Positions 60,190-64,000 of a DNA stretch of 64,000 bases are shown piece by piece. Numbering within the stretch: the first letter of the stretch is position 1; each line of letters starts with the position of its first letter. This DNA is from Castor canadensis (lineage: Eukaryota; Chordata; Mammalia; Rodentia; Castoridae): the NCBI RefSeq assembly GCF_047511655.1, contig NC_133390.1, positions 128,083,583 through 128,147,582 on the forward strand, read 5' to 3'. A program made the translations under genes and the position numbers. The notes beneath the pieces were generated by a model, which saw only the letters and a program-made list of their open reading frames with translations, had not been told where the DNA came from and ran no database searches.

Positions 60190-60390
60190 GGTACACACCT
60201 GTAATCCTAGCTACTCAGGAGGCAGAGATCAGGAGGATTGAGGTTCGAGGTTAGCCTGGACAAATATTTGAGAGACCCTATCTGGAAAATATCCAACAGA
60301 AAAAAAGGGATGATGGAGTGACTTAAGTGGTAGAGCATTTGTCTAGCAAGTGTGATGCCTCAAGTTCAAACCCCAGTACCACTAAAAAAA
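60190..60390 (+). mobile_element. Composite B1-ID SINE
   Basis: ggtacacacctgtaatccta, ggcagagatcaggaggattg, then taagtggtagagcatttgtc and caagttcaaaccccagtacc with an A tail. Confidence 0.9.
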
Positions 60391-60604
60391 AAATTACTAG
60401 TATAGATTACATTTGCATAAAAAGTTGCAAGTATATTATGATTGATGTTATGTTAAAAGAATGATAATTTTCTCTTGAAAACTAGTTGAAAATGAGATAA
60501 TTTCTTATGGTTTAGTTTGGGAGACTTGATAGAAGTTTTCTAAGTGTGTGGTACTTCTAGATTTTAAAAGTAGTATAGGAAAAGTACTTTAATCACCTGT
60601 TTTT

Positions 60605-60697
60605 TTTTTGTGATTTGGTGATTTTTTTCGGAGTTTTGGACTCACAGCCTTGCACTTGCTAGGCAAGAGCTCTATACTTGAGGTATGGTTCCAGCCC
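60605..60697 (-). mobile_element. ID-like SINE
   Basis: gagttttggactcacagcct, cttgctaggcaagagctcta. Confidence 0.82.
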
Positions 60698-61550
60698 TGA
60701 ACTTTAAACATTCTTACATTAAAATTTTACTGGTGAAATAACTGTTGAGATTTGTGTTAAAATATTCTAGAAAAAAAATGTTTGTGGATGGTGGTGGTGG
60801 TATGAGAATAAGTTGGGGAGTAGATGAACAAAGAAGAGCAAAAGGCTAAAACTGATGGGTTTAGAGGAGTTCATTGTGTTATTGCTACTTGTTTTGTGTA
60901 TATTTGAAAGCTTTCCTAACCTAGAGTTAAAAATTGGATTGTAATAAATAATTTAAATGAAGCTAAATTCTACTTAACCTACATATGTGGTATACTTACT
61001 TTAGAAGCAGGGAGAATATAGTTTTTCATTAAGTAAAATTTTTATTCATGTATGACATACAAATAGAAAGATGAATAAATCGTGTGTATAGCTTTAATCT
61101 TCACAAAGTGAATATGTTTGTTTAACTATCACTCAGATCAAGAAATAAAATACATCTTTCCATTCCCCTAAAGAAACCATTGTCCTACTTTTGTAGTAGT
61201 AGTTTTCAGTTTTATCTCCTAGAAAACTTGGTAGTGCTTACTCTATTCCCTTTGCCTATTTGACAAGTGTTTGTTCTGTGAAGCCATTGTGTGTTTGTAA
61301 AGATGAATAATACAGTGGTTATGATTACTGACACAGAATGACATTTTGGAATATCCTAGTACCAGTATTTTGCTTTTTTTTAAAATTGTGATCCATAAGA
61401 AGTGAAAGGAGTTGGTTGCTTAGAGGAGGTATTTTATATGTGTTGAGCTTTTGTCCTTTCCTCTTTGAGGAATTTTCCTCAAAAGAGACTTAATATTTAA
61501 TGAGATTCAAGATGATAAAATAATTTTCTGTTTTCTTCCATTCTATCCAG

Positions 61551-61620
61551 ATCTGCTTGACATTTACCTGGAAGGATGCTTTTGATAAAGGTTCACTTTT
61601 TGGAGGTTCTGTAAAATTAG
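61551..61620 (+). CDS. PDCD6IP: PDCD6IP (ALIX) coding exon 3
   Basis: A 70-bp exon encoding ICLTFTWKDAFDKGSLFGGS and VKL (residues 89-111) plus the first base of codon 112 (expected Ala). It matches the conserved Bro1 N-terminal region. Acceptor tctatccag at 61550 and donor g|gtatgt at 61621. The three exons give 334 coding bases, so the remainder of the protein (Bro1 rest, V domain and proline-rich tail) must lie beyond the window. Confidence 0.97.
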
Positions 61621-61767
61621 GTATGTAATTTTTAATAGAAATGACAGGAAATTTGACTTAAACATTTTGTATTGTTTTAAGTTTTTTAAAATTAAAATTA
61701 CTTTCCTAATAAATCTTTGTAAATATTAAATTTTTTTACATATCTCTTTTATTTTAACTTCAACTTC

Positions 61768-61842
61768 TTTTTTTTTTTGAACTCAGGACCTCATGCTTGC
61801 TAGGCAGGCGCTCTACTGCTTGAACCATTCCACCAGCCTTTA
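61768..61842 (-). mobile_element. ID-like SINE
   Basis: T run, then ttgaactcaggacctcatgc and ggcgctctactgcttgaacc. Confidence 0.88.
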
Positions 61843-61999
61843 ACTTCAGTTTCTAATGCAATTTAAAAATGTTCGTAGGAGCCTATGCCTTGCCAGGCAC
61901 TGTCCTAGTTATAAAAATGAGTAAGACACTTACATTAAGTCTGGTTGGGAAAATAGTTAATCATTCTACAATGCAGTGTGTACTACATAATGTATAATA

Positions 62000-62192
62000 T
62001 GCACTACAAAATAAACTTTTGGTCAATGATGGACCACATTTGTTTTAGTTGTCCTTAAGATTGTGTAGCCTAGTGATGTTATAGCCACCTTAATTTGTGT
62101 AAGTATGCTGTGATGTTTGCACAACAATGAAATCACCTAACAGCTCACTTATGAGAGTGTATCTCACTTGTTAAGTTAGGCATTACTGTACG
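62000..62192. mobile_element. Tigger-derived MITE in intron 3
   Basis: ttggtcaatgatggaccaca, gattgtgtagcctagtgatg, gtgatgtttgcacaacaatg and acctaacagctcacttatga match the terminal parts of Tigger1-type elements, joined without the middle. Confidence 0.75.
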
Positions 62193-62374
62193 GCTACCTA
62201 TCTACAAAGTTATGGAAGCCTAGATGAGGAAGAAATTAATGCTACCTGTTATAAGGAAGCAAAATTTGAGTTAGGTCTTAAAGGAAGAGTTTATTTTTCC
62301 AGATAGAAAGTGATATTACAGGTACAATATCATAACCAAAGATCAGAATGGAAAGACTTTTTATTCTACCCACT

Positions 62375-62490
62375 CAATCAAGATATGGTCTCTGTGCCTT
62401 CTTTTCTTTATCTGTGAAGTGAGGATAATGATACTTATCCCATGGACTTATTGTGTGGATTTAAAGAGTGATATAAAATGATAATGTATG
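62375..62490 (+). mobile_element. MIR-family fragment
   Basis: ctttatctgtgaagtgagga and tgatacttatcccatggact followed by tgtgtggatttaaagagt, as in MIR. Confidence 0.7.
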
Positions 62491-62600
62491 ACATTTAATT
62501 ATATATGCTTATGTACACATTATATACTTACGTATACCTTATATGTACACTTATATAGTATATACTAAATACGTTGCATGATATATATATATATAATCTG
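62491..62600. repeat. AT-rich region with (AT)n tract
   Basis: Tata-rich stretch with a perfect (AT)n run at about 62579-62594. Confidence 0.85.
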
Positions 62601-62877
62601 TATGATTCATATGTACTTAAGTATCTAACCATAAGGTATACTAACTACATCAAATAATAAGGTACAAACTTTTCTATATATGCGAGAAAATGGAACTATT
62701 ATGTAATTCAGAGATCAAATATGTAATGTAATTTTTACATATTGGTGTAAAAATAGTTACTGGTAGGGCTTAAAGCAGTTGGTTGAATTGGGGATTTTGG
62801 AGGGTGATAATACTGGAAAACAGACTGTGAACAGTTACAGATAATAAACTCGTGAATTTGTACTTTCCCCTCTTATG

Positions 62878-63090
62878 TATTAATAACTAATGTTTATTGA
62901 GTACTGACTACCCAGATGATATGGAAGAGGTTTTACATATATTATCTTACTGAATTCCCCAATAGCCCAATGAGTAAAGACACTCTTGTTGCCATATGAG
63001 CAAACTGGCTTAGGAAGATTGACTGTCGAAGGTCATATGGCTATGGTTTAATGAGGTTGATATGTGAATCTAGAACTCCAGGGACTATAG
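62878..63090 (+). mobile_element. MIR
   Basis: aactaatgtttattgagtac, atattatcttactgaattcc, gtcgaaggtcatatggctat and gaatctagaactccagggac follow MIR order. Confidence 0.85.
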
Positions 63091-63875
63091 AGAAACAGAC
63101 TAGTTGGGAGACAGATGAGAGATAGTGAGGCTAGACAAGGTAGTGTGTACAATTAGAGAAGACGGGATGGGCTTGGGAGGCATTTCAGAGGTGAAATTGA
63201 TTTTGCTGCCATTGGAGGGAAGAGGAGGAGTTCAGGGTTGACTGAGATTTGTAACTTGGTTTGACCCATTGAATATTTTGTTGATAGACAGGTTGGGTTT
63301 GACTTTCCTGTGATAATTTTGGTTAAAAATTTCTCTGGCATTTGGAAGTAATGGATTTGGAAATTACTGTCATTAGGGATAGTAAATTTATCCCCTCTGG
63401 CAGATAATAGAAAAGTGTGAAAGCCAGAGCTAGGGGAAATAGAGGAAGATTTCTAAGAATGAAATTGAGAAAAAGCTTTTAGCTCTTGGAGGATCCAGGA
63501 AAAAATAGAGACATGAAAGTGAATACCGGAAAAATTTTAAAGGTGATGTAATCCAGGGGTTTCCATGCCTGGATGCATGGAAACTTGGGGAAAAAAAGTT
63601 AAAGATACCAATGTATCTCTAAAAAGATGGACACAGAGTTCCAGATGTGATAGAAAGAAATTGTAAGAGGTAAGCGAGATTGGAGAAGTCACTGGACATG
63701 GAAGAGAGAGTTTTTCTAGAGCATGCTGAAGAAGACATTGCATGAAATTGAGGGATAGATAGGAAGTGAGGAAATGTAAATAGCAGATGTGGGTTGCTTG
63801 TTTTGGAAAATTTGCAGTAAAAATTTAGGGAGAAAGGGATCAGCATTATGTCTAGAGGGAGACATGATGATGAAA
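63091..63875. other. PDCD6IP intron 3, no repeat recognised
   Basis: Purine-rich on the + strand. - strand open frames (63153-63341, 63537-63924) show no domain. They are pyrimidine-biased chance frames. Confidence 0.45.
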
Positions 63876-63879
63876 AGGA

Positions 63880-63925
63880 TTTTTTTTTGGCCATATTGGG
63901 ACTTAAACTGAGGTCCTCCAACAAA
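63880..63925 (-). mobile_element. ID-like SINE remnant
   Basis: T run followed by tattgggacttaaactgagg. The rest is lost. Confidence 0.65.
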
Positions 63926-64000
63926 AGGACTTTTAGTGCTGCTGTGACTTAAACAAATTGGTAGGCTGAGAATAAGGAGTAGGTGGCAGGAGATATATAT

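Overview
The window is mammalian nuclear DNA. It has large introns, tRNA-derived and B1-like SINEs, several LINE-1 generations, MIR and L2 relics, MaLR and ERV LTRs, and a CpG-island promoter. The SINEs combine a tRNA-like ID unit with a B1 (7SL-type) unit. With the L1 subfamily, this points to a castorimorph rodent such as beaver; that is an inference from repeat type only. Nothing bacterial or plasmid-like is present.

The one gene I can support is PDCD6IP (ALIX), on the + strand. Its CpG-island promoter lies around 50475-51310. Coding exon 1 is 50907-51115, exon 2 is 59758-59812 and exon 3 is 61551-61620. The rest of the gene lies beyond the right edge. The three exons splice in frame to residues 1-111, the start of the Bro1 domain. 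An ancient L2, a MaLR LTR, a 5'-truncated L1, MIRs, a Tigger-type MITE and many SINEs fill the introns.

The 50 kb to the left looks intergenic and is mostly transposon. It holds: (i) a full-length but broken L1 on the - strand (about 10620-17771); (ii) an internally deleted L1 with intact target-site duplications (23171-25533); (iii) an older 8.3 kb L1 on the + strand (about 31919-40203) carrying two later truncated L1 insertions; (iv) short young L1 3' ends at 3611-3863 and, in PDCD6IP intron 1, 55530-56144; (v) ancient L1 mosaics at 545-1155, 6180-9080, 18630-20240, 25555-28055 and 31640-40360; (vi) solo LTRs at 2519-2887 and 4296-4673; (vii) MLT1/MaLR LTRs; (viii) a fossil Tigger DNA transposon (45757-47138); and (ix) a processed PIN4 (parvulin) pseudogene (5207-5880, - strand) split by a SINE.

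Most open reading frames in the window are chance frames or L1 fragments. I found no tRNA or rRNA gene, CRISPR array or new multi-gene system. The least explained parts are two open frames at 9736-10350, the GC-richer unassigned stretches at 20770-21600 and 28100-28690, and a possible divergent transcript leaving the PDCD6IP promoter on the - strand.
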